Of a stretch of 64,000 bases of DNA, positions 11,880 to 24,350 are shown piece after piece (position 1 is the stretch's first letter; each line of letters begins with the position of its first letter). The DNA is from Melitaea cinxia (Eukaryota > Arthropoda > Insecta > Lepidoptera > Nymphalidae), in the NCBI RefSeq assembly GCF_905220565.1, contig NC_059408.1:3844508-3908507 (forward strand), read 5' to 3'. Made by a program: the position numbers and the translations under genes. The notes under the pieces are model-generated. The model saw only the letters and a list, made by a program, of their open reading frames with translations, ran no database searches and was not told where the DNA came from.

Positions 11880-12275
11880 AAAGAGCTTAAACGATAAAAC
11901 CGAGGAGAATAAAAACCAACGAAATAAATTCAGCGTGAATGTAAACGTACAATGGCGTCTTGACTCGCGCGCCATTAAACCGACGATTAAAAGACCGTTC
12001 AAATGAAATCATTTACCATATTATTTTCATTCCGTCTCGATGTCCGCAAACTCCATTTTGTCACCTAAACAACGAACGGCAATTTTTTAAATGCGGCTCG
12101 ATCGAAATAAATTATGTAGCAAACGGGGACGGCACAACAGACAAACAAGAAATAAAACGGATGAGTCGACTCGCGACCCGCCAGAGAGAGACAGAGGCAT
12201 CGGCTCCTCCCAAACCCTCCACCGTTTCACTTCAAGACGGCCCCGAGAGCTAAGCTTTCGTTTTATTGTCACTTA
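11880..12275. promoter_or_regulatory. repeat-free block upstream of Drgx, candidate enhancer
   Basis: About 400 bp of complex, non-repetitive sequence rich in CpG and in ATTAAA/TAAT cores (GCGCGCCATTAAACCGACG, GCGGCTCGATCGAAATAAAT). It lies 3.6 kb before the Drgx promoter. Three overlapping open frames here (two plus, one minus) shadow one another and show no domain, so I read them as a side effect of higher GC. No conservation data are available. Confidence 0.35.
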
Positions 12276-13419
12276 CACCTCGCCAAAGATTTGTTTACTG
12301 TTGAAAATCTTCTTCTTCTAATCCTAGTTAGTTTGTCTCGATTTTCGTAAGGTTCAAAATGTTATGATTTTTGTAATCGAACGTTTTACGAATGAAGCGA
12401 GATGTATTATAAATCAGAATTGTGATTTGTAAGAAGCGTATTTAGATTGTCTTAGTTTAATTTGTTAATATTGTTGTTTTCTTGTAATATGTTGTTTGGT
12501 ATTTTTTGTCGTATTAGTTATTTTATTTGTTTTTTTTTTTGCTTATTAGCAAATGACCTAAGAATAAAATAAATACATAAAGTTGCATGCTTTTAAACAA
12601 ACAAACAAAACACCTCATTAATTTTTTTTACATATTATTTTTCCATATAAAAAAAAATTGACCAAGTGTGAATGATTATACGTTACTTTTAATAAATGTT
12701 ACTTTAAAAATAAAAGCTCAAGGAACACGATTCTTGTGTCCTTTAATTTTAAACATTTTATTGGTCATTGTCTATATAGCACCAGCTATGGCACATGGTG
12801 ATATGTAAGGTACATTCTTTCATAACTTTTTTGCAATAAAGAATTAATAATATTTAGATAAAAAGTATAATTTAATACCTAATTGTATTCTGTCAACAAT
12901 CAACGAAGGAAACTGGTTACCCGAACGCACCGTCAGATGTCTGATGAGATATCGACAATTTATATAAATTAATTAACGATAAATCAATTGTTAGTGATAC
13001 AACCACAACTTTAGGATCTCGAAACTATTACTCGAAGTTATTTAAAGTCACATTATCTTGGTGTAGTAGGTAAAGGTAAGGTGTACTACAATTTACACTT
13101 GAAAAATGCACCCTTACTTGACCAAACAAGAGACTGGAAAAAAATATGTCTTATTTAAGTAGGTAAAGATTATAAAAAGAGTATCTTATTGTACTATCTT
13201 CTAATCTATGAATCAATATCCATACACATTCACATAATTTTTTTAGTCTGACCTTAATTTAAAAGCTCTAATACATAGTATAATAAATCGAAGAACTTTA
13301 TTAAAATCCAGAAATCAAACTACTAATGGTGATATGTATGATTTTTATTTGTATCTTTTTGATTTTGATATTAAATTACTCTTAGGTAATACGCCTACAT
13401 GGTGCTGTTACAAATTATT

Positions 13420-13665
13420 AGAGAGGTATTTTAGTATCATCTATATTCTATAGTCTATACTAATAGATGGAGAGCCGGTTTTTTTCTTCGGTTATACTGC
13501 GAAAACTTAATATGGCGATTGAGCCGATCGAAATAATACTTATACCATAAGATGCAACGTGTTTCGGAGAAGGTTTTAGTATATGAGATGTTGGTGATTA
13601 CCTACTTATCGTGTACAAAAATAATATAAATGGCAAAACAATGTTTGCCGGGTCAGCTAGTTTTC
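13420..13665 (+). repeat. interspersed repeat fragment ending TTTGCCGGGTCAGCTAGT
   Basis: Begins ACTAATAGATGGAGAGCCGG and ends in GCCGGGTCAGCTAG. The CAGCTAG terminus is typical of the same broad repeat group found at 32478, 37490 and 52150. Confidence 0.5.
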
Positions 13666-14819
13666 AATAAATTAAACGCGCTGTTATGTTAAAAGTACAA
13701 ATGTTTGTTTAACCTTTCAAACTTTTTGAATAATCTCCGTCCCTTTGAGCACTTTGATTCTACAGGACTAACCTTGATTGTTATTAAACTCCCGATATTT
13801 TGGCGACAACGCAGGTGCCATGGAAGCGGTTGATTTTTTTTTTAAATTTTAAATACGATAAAGTTGCAAGTATGTCTCTGTACCTATATTTATGTAATTC
13901 AATAGCCTGTAATAACAGTAGAACGGCTCTCCTGGTTCTTTTTCTTAATTATTATATTAGAGTTAGAAAATTGCTAAACTGAACTTACACGTGTTGGCAA
14001 ATCTGCTGCGATTTGTCGGATTTGAAAAGAGTGTTATTTTGTTTTTAGTTATATGATGTTTTTATTTTATATCACTCTACATATTACGACAAGTTAAAAA
14101 AATCCAAAGTAAGCTACATAGCATAGCTACTTACTTTTGTCCTTTATTTACAAAGTTTTTCAATAAAATGAAAATAAAAAATTATATATTTTTTGTAGTA
14201 GGGTCCAGCAACAACGCCGGTGTAACTGGAGTTGGTAAAGCGGTCACGAGCGCCATTAGAAGTTAGTTTTTACCGCAGATAATGCAATACTGCTAATTGG
14301 ATAGGTTAACTGAACTGGGAATTCGGAATCAATAAGGTGTGGTATTAAATGAACCGTATACAAAATGGAATTTTATTAAGTAAGTTTTCGGTTTGAAGAC
14401 TCTACCTACATTATTCTACTATCTTTTTTATGACGTAAAATGCAATAGTACATAGCTACCAAGGATTGTAGATCAGTGTGTTATGTTAAAATTGGGTATT
14501 TAAAAATCAATTGTGATAGGGCCATATTAGACCTATACTTACATATAGAGTCCTAATCTTTCTATTTTTTGATCACATAAAGCGTATTTTTACGTATAAA
14601 TTATAAATGTGGAAGGTTCTTAGTATAGTTCGTTTTTTAATATAGAATATAATATTAAATATAGAGTAAGTATCAAGTTTCGGCAAGGACTATCAAAATA
14701 GGAGAGAGGATAATGAATTTCTAATTTTTAAATAAAGCCCGCAAGTGGAAGAAAGATCTTAAGTAAAAACAAACCATATAAACCATAATAATTACTCTAC
14801 ACTATTTTTTATATTTTCT

Positions 14820-15120
14820 AGGTCGGCAAACAAGCGTACAGCGCACTTGATGGTAAGCGATTACCATAGCCTATAGACGCCTCTGCAACACTAAAAGTAT
14901 CGCAAGTGCTTTGGCGACCATACCCCAATTCCCCCCAGGAGCTCTGGTCACTCTACTCACTAACAGGAAAACAAGACTGCTTGTAAATAGTATTATTTAG
15001 CTGTGATCTTCTATAAGGTCGAGGTACCAGTCGGGCTGCTCCATATTTTGAGCAGGAAATTTTCTGCTGTGCACTATCTCAGTCAAAACTCTATCTCTAC
15101 ATTACGTAGGGGTCGTCATG
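14820..15120 (+). repeat. GTCGGCAAACAAGCG repeat family, plus-strand copy
   Basis: Order of motifs: GGTCGGCAAACAAGCGTAC, ATGGTAAGCGATTACCATAG, CCCCCCAGGAGCTCTGGTCA, TTATTTAGCTGTGATCTTCT, GCAGGAAATTTTCTGCTGTG. The same order appears at 30345 and 58550 (plus) and, reversed, at 36455, 46860 and 48250 (minus). Non-coding. Widespread in Lepidoptera; I cannot name the family with certainty. Confidence 0.8.
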
Positions 15121-15559
15121 TCATAGCTACATTTTTTTCTTTATTCTAGGGCATTTTTTGTCTCATTGAAAATACATACTCGTATTGATTTGTAAACAGA
15201 ACTAGTTAGAACAGAAATAGTTTTATTGTTAGATTATTTTTATAATATTATAACAGTAATTAAGTTTGTAGATACCTAATAGTGTCCGAAATTATTGTTT
15301 AGGGAATGCATCGTTTTTTATATAGTAGCTTGGTAGCGAAACACTTTCAAACGATCAAGTTTATTTCAAAATACGTATGTAGCATTACATTTATAAAATA
15401 ATTAAGAATTAATTAATCAAATAATTCGGTTTGCCATGATTTTTTTTTTAAATTTTAATAAACAAAAATAATATTTTATGTTAATCCTAATATTTAAATA
15501 AATTTTAGTAATGAAATTATTATTTGAACAATTATTAACATCAACAGAAGTGGCGTCTG

Positions 15560-15830
15560 TAATTTAACTTGAAAGAAAAGTTGACGTCAATTTGATTTAT
15601 ATCGAAGGAACGGATCGGGTAACATCAAAATTAAGTTTCAGAACTGATCAGAGAACAAGTACAAATTTGATTATCGTCGCCGCGTCCCGCTCTGTAATCC
15701 GACCGGCCGGTCACTTAATTTATCTCGTTCGCATTCGCTCGCAATCTTTTTCGGTGTCCCGAGCACGTTAAAAGTATTTTCAAACGTATAAATAATTTAC
15801 GAAACGAGGACATAAAGTTTGCCTAGCGAC
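15560..15830 (+). promoter_or_regulatory. Drgx: Drgx promoter region
   Basis: GC and CpG content rises sharply here (TCGTCGCCGCGTCCCGCTC, CCGACCGGCCGGTC) compared with the AT-rich DNA on both sides. A TATAAATA sequence lies at 15787-15794, which would place a start near 15815-15820. In AT-rich DNA such a box is weak evidence on its own. The block leads into the probable first exon ending at 16309. Linking it to Drgx is an inference from orientation and the downstream donor; a minus-strand gene starting here cannot be ruled out. Confidence 0.5.
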
Positions 15831-16309
15831 CCCCGCATGCAAATCGAGTTGAAAGAAAGAAGTGTCCGCGGCCGCGTCGTCGTCTCGTTTCTCCGCTCTA
15901 CATTCGTATACAGGGGAGAAAGAGAAGGAGAACGTCGTAGAGCACGTTTGGAACGCGAGCGAGCGAGACGGAGTACGTAGTTGCGTTCCGCTAAGTGAAT
16001 CAGTGCCCGCGTTCGCTATTAAATCAGGGCGCGGGAGCGGGGGTGGCGCGTGCTAAAATGTTCTTTACGGCGGGTGGGGTTATGTTTGGCGAGGGCGGTT
16101 TCTGAACGATTACTCGCAGTCGGTATTCGCGGCGAGTGCGGTGTCGCCAGTCGCCAGTCGCCGGTCGCCAGTCGCTCGGCGCGCGAGTGTTGACGTGTTT
16201 CTGAACGCACGGTGACGATGTCAGCGCGGTGACCGCGCTTGTTCGCACGCGGTAAGGCGGGAAAAGTTCCCGCCCACAACGCAACAAAATATTTTCAGAC
16301 GCTAATAAG
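15820..16309 (+). other. Drgx: probable Drgx exon 1 (5'UTR)
   Basis: A GC-rich block that ends in GCTAATAAG|GTAAGT, an ideal donor with GT at 16310-16311. In the frame of the next known exon (32056) it is closed by a TAA at about 16250 with no ATG after it. The ATGs present elsewhere in it lead to short frames ending within the exon, so it is read as non-coding. It contains a 7-bp tandem repeat at 16141-16176. The minus-strand and plus-strand open frames over 15862-16287 are shadows of its high GC. The 5' border is a guess. Confidence 0.55.
16141..16176 (+). repeat. 7-bp tandem repeat (TCGCCAG)n in the 5'UTR exon
   Basis: About five copies of TCGCCAG, one with a G variant (TCGCCGG), inside the GC-rich leader. 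It forms no clear hairpin. Confidence 0.7.
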
Positions 16310-17519
16310 GTAAGTTGGATATTTTATTAACGAATATTTATTGTATTATATTTTTATTAATTTTTGACTTTTGGTAAAAAGGGTAATAAATTTGGGTACG
16401 AAAATGTTGTTAGAATATTTTTTTTTCAAAATAATAATAATATAATAAAATTTTAATACAGAAGTGACAACTTTAATTTTTTTTATGATAAAGTTTTACA
16501 GTTAGCTAATATTTTTTTTAAACATTAATTGCCAATATCATGTACCAACCTATCTATGTATAAATTATAAAAATACAATATACATAATTATACGCATATT
16601 TTATTTAAAAGCGTCCTAGAGCACCTTTTTTTTTAGAAGATATATATTTGCAACATTTTATTAAAAATTGTCTTCTTAATAAACATATTTTTAACACCAT
16701 TTCTAAGACCGTATCCGATAGAGTATAGATTGTATGACAGCGTAGCCGCGGCGTAGCTGTCTCGCGTAGACGCGGCTCTCATTCAGTATTACAGTATTTA
16801 TTCTTCTTAACTTAGATCGGTTTTTTACCAACAGATTATGTTACTTTTATTATAGACAAACGGTCTTTGGCAAAATTTAATATGAATTTTTGGTTTAAAA
16901 TTTATTACAAACGATTCTTGTACACTACGTATATTATGTAAATTGTCATAATATAATAATTTCATAAGCCTCTATAACGATTAAGACAAAAATTCTAACT
17001 GATGAAAAGTTCATTATTCGCATGCTTAAAATAAATGAACTTTACGTAAAATTAGGATAAATTAGATAAAAGATGTCGCATGTAAGGCCCCAGTAAAGCT
17101 CAGTTTTCTAAAGACGGCTTGACAGTCTAAGATCTTAATGTTTTTTTCTTCGAACTCATCCATGCATTGTTAAAATTATTTCTTTTAACTTCTAATTAAT
17201 ATTATAACCTAGCGAAGAAGTTTCCAGTTTATTGATTTTATTTTTTAATGTACTAAAGATGACGTTATATAATTATTAACAATTAAAGAGTTGAGTTAAG
17301 ATCGTATCGGGTTCGGATATCCTTCTATTACTGATTTTAAAAGCAAAAAATAATTGAAATGATTATTTGTTCTTTATGATTATCTCAACTGTTTAGTTAA
17401 TCACTAGTGTTCACCCAATGGTCGAAATTCGACCATAATTAATTTAAATTATAAGTTTACATGTACCTATATATTAGTTATTTGTTTGACATTCAGTAAC
17501 GACAAACAATGTTAATCTA

Positions 17520-17532
17520 TATTATATGTTAT

Positions 17533-17569
<37 letters not shown>

Positions 17570-17570
17570 A
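17520..17570. repeat. (AT)n microsatellite
   Basis: An uninterrupted TATATA run flanked by TATGTATA variants. It gives rise to a meaningless IYIYIYI open frame on the minus strand. Confidence 0.9.
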
Positions 17571-17682
17571 TATAATCTATTCTTAATCTGACCGACGCGT
17601 GTTTGTCAAATATATGGTAGTGTGTGTAATGTTTTTTACGATTTAATGTCTTATTAAGCATAATTAAAAAAAAATATATTAG

Positions 17683-17800
17683 CATTCTGCACTCCTTATC
17701 TATATAAATTATAAGTGTGCGAAATTTCATACTTGACCACCCACGCAATTTTCGTATAAAGGGGTAGAAAGTTTTTGCTTCACGTATTAATTGGGTACGG
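17683..17800 (-). repeat. interspersed repeat (GGAGTGCAGAATGC family), minus copy
   Basis: Read on the minus strand it has GCAAAAACTTTCTACCCCTT, ACGAAAATTGCG, GAAATTTCGCACAC and GGAGTGCAGAATGC. The same order is found on the plus strand at 48958-49070 and, diverged, at 10675-10800. Confidence 0.65.
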
Positions 17801-18019
17801 AACCTTAAAAATTAGTTAAAGGACGACAAAAATACATACAAATTTTATATATTTATTTTTATATATTTTAATAACTAATTACAAGTCTTATGAAAGTATT
17901 TTTATATTTTACGTTAGTAAATATATTTAAAATGCTCGTAAAATAAGTCACAAGTTCGTGTAGACCTTGATGTATATTTTTTAAATTTATTTGTTGATTA
18001 ACTTCTGCTATAATAGTTT

Positions 18020-18345
18020 TTGAAGTAAAATTTCTTTACGCACGCTTGACCAAGTCAAGGAGTAAGCTGGTGAATGAGTGACGAGAGCGTTATGAATAGT
18101 GTGATCAGGCGAGGCGAACAGAAGTAGAGAGGGAGATATTATTATATTTAGTAAAGATACAAAGTTTTAGTTTTTGTTTTCATTTTAGTTTTTATTTTAG
18201 TTTAGTGACAGCGTGGTGGATTAGGCTCTTATCCTTCTCCTACATGGGTAAATAGGCCTATACCCAGTAGTGTGATATTACAGGATGAAGCGTAGAAAGG
18301 TTTACTTCAGTCGTGTGGTCTAAAGCACACTCGTTTGTTTTACTT
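18020..18345 (+). repeat. interspersed repeat TTTCTTTACGCACGCTTGAC ... ACACTCGTTTG
   Basis: Head AAATTTCTTTACGCACGCTT, then GTGACGAGAGCGTTA, and tail TTACTTCAGTCGTGTGGTC..ACACTCGTTT. Copies occur at 42085 (plus), 43805 (minus) and 52862 (plus, head only). A tail fragment of the GCAGTGGGATGTTACAGGCTGAA type (18205-18295) is inserted in it. Confidence 0.7.
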
Positions 18346-18384
18346 TTTTTTTCTGACAATACACATTACTTTTTGTACGAATTT

Positions 18385-18655
18385 GTATTTTTGTGTTACC
18401 CACACATTAGGAAATTCTAAACATTTTTTAATATCATATCAAAAATCGATCGTTCCAGCAAGGATCACTATAGACGGCGCCACGGTCGCTTAGACCAAAT
18501 ATAAAATCATCATATCAAAAATTTCGATCTAGCGGATACATCGTTCCATATCTTAATTGGCTAGAGCACCGACACGGTCAGTCGGAGATGCAGGTTCGAT
18601 CCCCGCTGGAACGGTCGATTTTTGATATGATATTAAAAAATATACATTACATAAA
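18385..18655 (+). repeat. tRNA-like element, old diverged copy
   Basis: Contains the TGTTACCCACACATTAGGAA flank, ATATCATATCAAAAATCGA, the ACTATAGACGGCGCCACGG block, a tRNA-like segment (18542-18614) and an inverted TCGATTTTTGATATGATATT end. It is the same organisation as the three units at 51.2-52.1 kb but with many substitutions and an internal deletion. Confidence 0.75.
18542..18614 (+). pseudogene. tRNA-like sequence (decayed)
   Basis: CGTTCCA pairs with TGGAACG as a 7-bp acceptor stem. CCGAC/GTCGG forms the anticodon stem and GCAGG TTCGATC CCCGC the T arm. Position 10 is T instead of G, which breaks the first D-stem pair and box A. The anticodon loop ACGGTCA lacks the invariant U33. Unlikely to give a working tRNA. 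Confidence 0.6.
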
Positions 18656-19239
18656 GAAATGACTCTAAAAAAAGAATAATATCCAATTATTTATATAATT
18701 TTATCTGGCTGGCGAAGCGTATGTTAATAATTGAGAAAAACTATCATAATCTATAAATTTTATTATACAAAATACTGTGAGTCCATAGTGCTAATGTGTT
18801 GTTAAGCGCTAAACTCGAGATCGGCTGAATTATTCCTAGTCCGATTTTTTTAACAAAATTTTATTACACTTTGTACAAAAGTTCGTAAAGAATCAAACTT
18901 AAGAAAGTGGCGTAGGAAATTGGACAATTTCAAAAAATATAACGATTGTTGCGTGCGTATAACACTTCGCACTACATAAATATCGTTCGTTGTACATGTA
19001 CCTATATAAAAATATTATGTAATTTTTTTTAAATATAATTTATAAATTTGAAAATAACTTTATTATTATTATGACATCAAATTCTTTAGTAAATCTTCGA
19101 ACATTAAACAACAAATATTACTATGCCGTGTCCTTATAACCAAAGGTTGTTGGTTATCTGAAAGCAATTTTCTGCGTGACCTTCTAGCGATAAGACTATC
19201 TTTCGCTGTAGCAAGTTTTTTCCTTTGAAAACATTAATT

Positions 19240-19310
19240 AATTCATTCAGCCCATAACATCCCAATGCTGGGCATATACTTCATTCTGTGTGTAGGAGAA
19301 AGGCAAAAAG
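19240..19310 (-). repeat. retroelement tail fragment (CCCAATGCTGGGCATA)
   Basis: Plus strand TCAGCCCATAACATCCCAATG followed by CTGGGCATA and GTGTAGGAGAAAGGC is the complement of the tail seen at 18205 and 62740 (CCTTCTCCTACATG ... CAGTAGTGGGAT). Confidence 0.6.
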
Positions 19311-21240
19311 GTAAACCTTAAAAATAGAAAATATATGACATGATAAATATATTATGCTGTCGAATATTTTCAGTATCGAACACATCAGAATCAATCAGTC
19401 GCGTAATACAATAAAGGCCAATAAAATGCCGCCAGCAATAAGCTCAATTACAGTGGACATATTGAAATGCAATTGCAGGCGCCCGTCACAATTACGATGG
19501 CGCTATGCGATGTACATACACAAATATTAGCAATTTTGCATATATTCTTGTTCGTAGATACATTCTTCGTGCTATGTAACTGAAAGTGTAGAGTAGAACG
19601 AATAAGAATCGGTACAATATACGGTTTTAGTAATGAAAACAAAAGAGTATCGTATTATAGTCTTTTGGTAAATTGAAATATAAGTAATTTTAGATAACGC
19701 CTTGATTAGATAATATTATTGGCAAATATAAAATGTAAGTCCTAATCACGTCTTTTATGAATGAAATGCTGGTAGGAATTATTAATAATGTAGGTTTGTA
19801 TCAACAACAACAAGAAAAAACACAAGAAAAACTTGTTTTCATTAAATATATACGGCTTATATGAAAGACATGAAAAGTTTTGTTTATCTATTGCTTTATT
19901 TGTTAATAAAAAAAGTCACAAAAATATTATCACAAAGATTTAACACCAATTATGCATGTTTATAACATATGCTTTTGATTCACACACCAAAAGCATTTAA
20001 ATGAAAATTATTAATTAAATTAAGTTATGGTAAAATATATTATTTTGGTCGTTACTTTATTACAGTATCGATAGTGCTCCTGCAAAAGTACTAGTGGCAA
20101 CAACATGGTTTTTAGAAGCTCTACGGAGACTACGAGAGCGCTACGAAGAGCGTAAAAATGTGTGGAAATGGTACACATTTAGATTCCTCTGTTTCACGTG
20201 CATTGAGAATGGATATGTTTACAAATTTCACGTCATTTATAGCGTTTTTTCGTCTAAGTACCCTTCGAGTAATGTGTACACCTAAACTTAACAAATTCGG
20301 ATTTCCCGTTATAACGCCAGTACGCGGCAGTTGCTTTGAATAAGATGTTTGTTTTCTTAATTTTTGTTAGTTTTCGTAATTCAAAAGTGCTGGTAAAAGC
20401 TTAGTAAAATTAATTATGTAAAGTAATTTAAATGTAAACGTAATAAATATTACTTGTTTAAGTAAAACTAATTTTAAAACATTATGAAAATTAAATAATT
20501 TTTTTTTGTCAATTAAAAAAAATGAAATTCAAATCCTCGGATTCGAACATGAAAAATATCCGCATCGAACTAACCACTTTCTTTCTTCTTTCCACCTTTT
20601 TTTCTTATTATTTCAAAAGATATATAAAGACTAGTAACCATGGAACTACAATTTTGATAGACGGATTTAATTCCGTTTTAACACCGCTCAGTTTTCTGAC
20701 CCTAATTTTTATCTTTATCTCTTTCTCCTTTGCAAAAAAAACATTCTATAGAAACTAGCATTTTTATCTATCAACGCGTAAAAAGAGCGTCGTGGACTAA
20801 GCTCCAAACATTTTCCTATGAAAAAGAGACTTATGTCCACTGGAAATTTAACAGGCTGTGAGATTATTTTGTTTAAGCATATTTGTTATTAGCATTAGTA
20901 ACTCCAATACGTACAAACTTTTGAAGGTAAACTGAGTTTGAGTAAGGTAGAAAGGCTTTGAAATTTAGCCTTAACTCGATCCCTCTAAATCTACTACCGG
21001 TGGAATTATATGCACGCTTTGAAACTACCGTAGGTATTATGTGCTTTTGTGAATAGTTAAGTAGTACAAATTGAGTTGTTTGCCCATCGCCGTCGAGACT
21101 TCCTTGCACTCTGTACGATAAATAAATATTACTAATGTTTGATTTAATCTTTTCTATACTTCATTTTTATCTACACTTATAAAAAAGATATATTTAAAAG
21201 TTAAAATTTTGTACAGTAAAGATAATTCAATTTTATTTTT

Positions 21241-21995
21241 AACCGACTTCCAAAAAAGGAGGAGGTTCTCAATTCGACTGTATTTTTTTTTTTTTTTATG
21301 TATGTTACATCAGAACTTTTGACCGGGTAGACCGATTTCGACAAATTTTGTTTTAATCGAAAGGTGGTGTGTGCCAATTGGTCCCATTTAAATTTATTTG
21401 AGATCTAACAACTACTTTTCGAGCTATATCTAATAATGCGTTTTTACTTGACGCTTTTTTTGTCGACCTACGTTGTATTATACCGCATAACTTTCTACTG
21501 GGTGTACCGATTTTGATAATTCTTTTTTTGTTGGAAAGGAGATATCTTTAGTTTAGTACTATGAGAAGGAAATCAGGATCTGATGATGGAATCCTAGAGA
21601 AATCGAGGGAAACTCTTGAAAATCCGCAATAACTTTTTACTGGGTGTACCGATTTTGATAATTCTTTTTTTGTTGGAAAGAAGATATCCTTAGTTTAGTA
21701 CCCTGATAAGGAAACCAGGATCTAATGATGGGATCCCAGAGAAATCGAGGGAAACTTTTGAAAATCCGCAATAACTTTTTACTGGGTGTACTGATTTTAA
21801 TAATTTTTAATTTAATCGAAAGCTGATGTTTGTCATGTGATCACATATAAATTTTATTGAGATCTGATAACTACTTTTTGAGTAATCTTTGATAACGCGT
21901 AGTTACTTGACAATTTTTTCGTCGATCTACGTTGTATTACTCGTCGATGTAATTGAAGTCGGTTTTTTTTTTCGTTTACGAGCAAACACAATTAT
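21241..21995 (+). repeat. AACCGACTTC repeat family, longest copy
   Basis: Starts AACCGACTTCCAAAAAAGGA and ends AATTGAAGTCGGTTTTTT plus a short tail AGCAAACACAATTAT that recurs at 56940-56954. The AACCGACTTCAA / TTGAAGTCGGTT ends are inverted repeats. The interior carries two tandem copies of a 140-bp module (CTTTTTACTGGGTGTACCGA, TTTTTTTGTTGGAAAG, GAGAAATCGAGGGAAACT). Non-coding. Very common in Lepidoptera. Confidence 0.85.
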
Positions 21996-22794
21996 GTGCC
22001 ACGCTCTTTATTGGTTCTGATTCCATAAATGTCATTTTCTTGTTTTGAACTATTTGTTTTAGACAATATAATATAACATTTGCCCACACTAGAAGTTATA
22101 AAAAAAATGTAAAAAAATGATTGAAAGTAAAAAGCACATGCTCTTAGTTGTGACTGTACTGACTGTCATAATATGTTAATGAAAAATACTTTTGTATTAC
22201 ATGTGTATATGTATAGGCTCTAAAACATCACTCGGCGATTCTAAGGCCTAGACTGGAACAAATTGAATGAGCATTGCGAAAACTGCTTAGAAATGTATCA
22301 AGTGTATTACAACAAGTATTATGTTTCATTACCACAGTAAAAAAATAAAGTAGGTATACCTTGTAAATTAAATATTTAAATATTGAATAGTGTATTATCA
22401 GTTTTAAGCAATTCATAAGTTTGCGTTCTTAAGCTTCTTATAAAGATTATTGAAGATATTTTGGTTCTTAACTTTGCGTATTAATAAAAAAAAACACAAT
22501 GAATGTTAATTATCTTAATATTGTTGAAAATTAACAGTTCAACATAGATATTACGTAATCAGTTTGCTCAGTTTTGAGCGGTAGATACTTCGGTATTAAG
22601 TTTGCGACTTGTTGCGAACTTCGAATCTTGGTTGCAAATTCTAATGCTTATCTTATTATAGTTAAAATTTTGTAATCTATACTCGTAAAGGAATTCCTCT
22701 TTCTAATACTTAAAATTACTTTTCTATCTACGAGACTTCTTTGTTTTAATTTGTCAACAGTATTAAGTAACTCTTTTTAAATAATATCTATCCC

Positions 22795-22910
22795 ATCTCC
22801 TACCGTCCCCCCGTGACTATAGTTACTGTAAAGTGTCCGAAACGTCGGGCAAAAAAGTTGTTTCATTTGTAATGAGTAAAATTCGCGTAAGCATTAGAAA
22901 ACAATATAAT
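22795..22910 (+). repeat. interspersed repeat (CCGTGACTATAGTTACTGTA), copy 1
   Basis: CCCGTGACTATAGTTACTGT, TCCGAAACGTCGGGC, AGTTGTTTCAT and AAATTCGCGTAAGCATT recur in the same order at 29275-29415. Confidence 0.65.
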
Positions 22911-23669
22911 TAATTTTTGTGATATTTCTCTAAAATATTGTGTAATGTAGGAATATATGTAAATATGTTTTGCGGCCTTAATATTATACATGGTCTAATC
23001 TGGCTATAAGTTTATACTGTTCTAAAATATTCCTGACATAATATTATGAACGGGACAGAAACATGAAGGACAATAACAATTTAATTAAACATAATATGTC
23101 AGTGATAATTCTGTTAACTAAATCAATTGCTGTCAACACTAAAACGCCGTGGCAGAAATTCGATCTAAACATACTCGTAGGTAAGTCTTTTATTAAGTCT
23201 TATTTTTTTGTTACTTAACAGTGTCATGTTTAAAAAAATAAATTGCAATCAATATACCATTTATAATTTTAAATTCAATGTTCATTACAAATTTTATTGT
23301 ACCATGCAAACGATTTTTTTTCAAAATTTAAGCAAGAACTAGATGTGATATGGGAATATAATTAACTATTTATGACCTTTTTTAACGTTAAAATAAATAG
23401 TATTTCTAATTCAATATTTTTTGAACGGGACTTATGCCCTTATTATTTTATGATTATTCATTTTATTTTATGATTTATATTTCGTTAACGATTCAGACAC
23501 ACCAGCTCAATCATCATCATCAAATCACAGTGTCAATAGTGAACGTGAAAGCTTAAAAAACTTAAGTTTTCTCTCTCCTTTAGTCACCATCTGTGCCCTG
23601 AATTATTTTAATTATTTGGTTTTCCACAAATTTCTTGATAAATTCCTAGAGAAGTCCATACTCCCGTCC

Positions 23670-23820
23670 ACAGATATCATAATCGTAATAAAAGAGCACA
23701 ATGTCATCCGAGCACAAAGCGATCTTTATTCAATAAAACGACAATTGCGTCGCGACGCTGCGTCCGCATTATAATTGATTGTAATTGCTTTGAGTACGAT
23801 CTAGCTGCGGCCATAAGTTT
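23670..23820. promoter_or_regulatory. repeat-free block with TAATTG cores, candidate enhancer in Drgx intron 1
   Basis: CpG-rich (TTGCGTCGCGACGCTGCGTC, itself nearly palindromic) followed by ATAATTGATTGTAATTGC, a cluster of homeodomain-type cores. It matches no repeat in the window. Function is inferred only from composition. Confidence 0.3.
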
Positions 23821-24284
23821 TATTGATTTGATGTATCATTATATTTTTTGCTTAAACGGTGACGTCTTATTTTAATTGTTCATTACTGAAATTGTAAATC
23901 GCATACATCCCTTCTATAGGTAATAGGAATATGTATTTAAGAAAAAAAGGCAAGGCTTTTTTTAAAATTAGTTTTCGATTTTGAATCTGTTTTAAAATTG
24001 AATTATTTTATTTCATAAGATTTTTATGAATACTATATTAAATATTATCCAAGCAATTAGAATATAAGTAATTAGATGCCTGTCGTAATAATTTAATTAG
24101 TCACCTTTTATGTATGTATAAATTAAATAGCAAATTAAAAAAATCGTCATTTACATGAGTGATTCTTGTTAAGAAAATTTGTACAGTTACATTTTACTCG
24201 GCCTTAATAGTAAATGTTAATAAAATAATGTCAAAAAATATATACAAACATCAAAAGGAATAGCCAGCATATCGTCCTATAAAC

Positions 24285-24350
24285 CGATTAAAGGCCACGG
24301 AGACCCGTTTACGCAAATTGTGACTGACAGCGACGCCCAGGGTTAACACT
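24285..24350. promoter_or_regulatory. short repeat-free GC-richer block
   Basis: ACCGATTAAAGGCCACGGAG then GACTGACAGCGACGCCCAGG within AT-rich intron. Small and uncertain. Confidence 0.2.

Larger units (their letters stand above)
3660..15559. other. intergenic region between eIF5A and Drgx (divergent 5' ends)
   Basis: About 12 kb with no supported gene. It holds the repeats listed at 4425, 5089/7332, 7600, 8713, 9831, 10440, 11478, 13420 and 14820, and repeat-free blocks at 8035 and 11880. The rest is AT-rich sequence in which I see nothing. eIF5A (minus) and Drgx (plus) point away from each other across it. Confidence 0.7.

Noticed and set aside
16019..16287. Two overlapping minus-strand frames of 86-87 residues with ATG
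   Set aside because: They are shadows of a GC-rich exon with low stop-codon density. The strong GTAAGT at 16310 supports plus-strand transcription.
20094..20343. Two overlapping plus frames (63 and 61 residues) considered as the missing Drgx start exon
   Set aside because: No good donor in the required phase and no resemblance to the family; the frames overlap each other in different phases.
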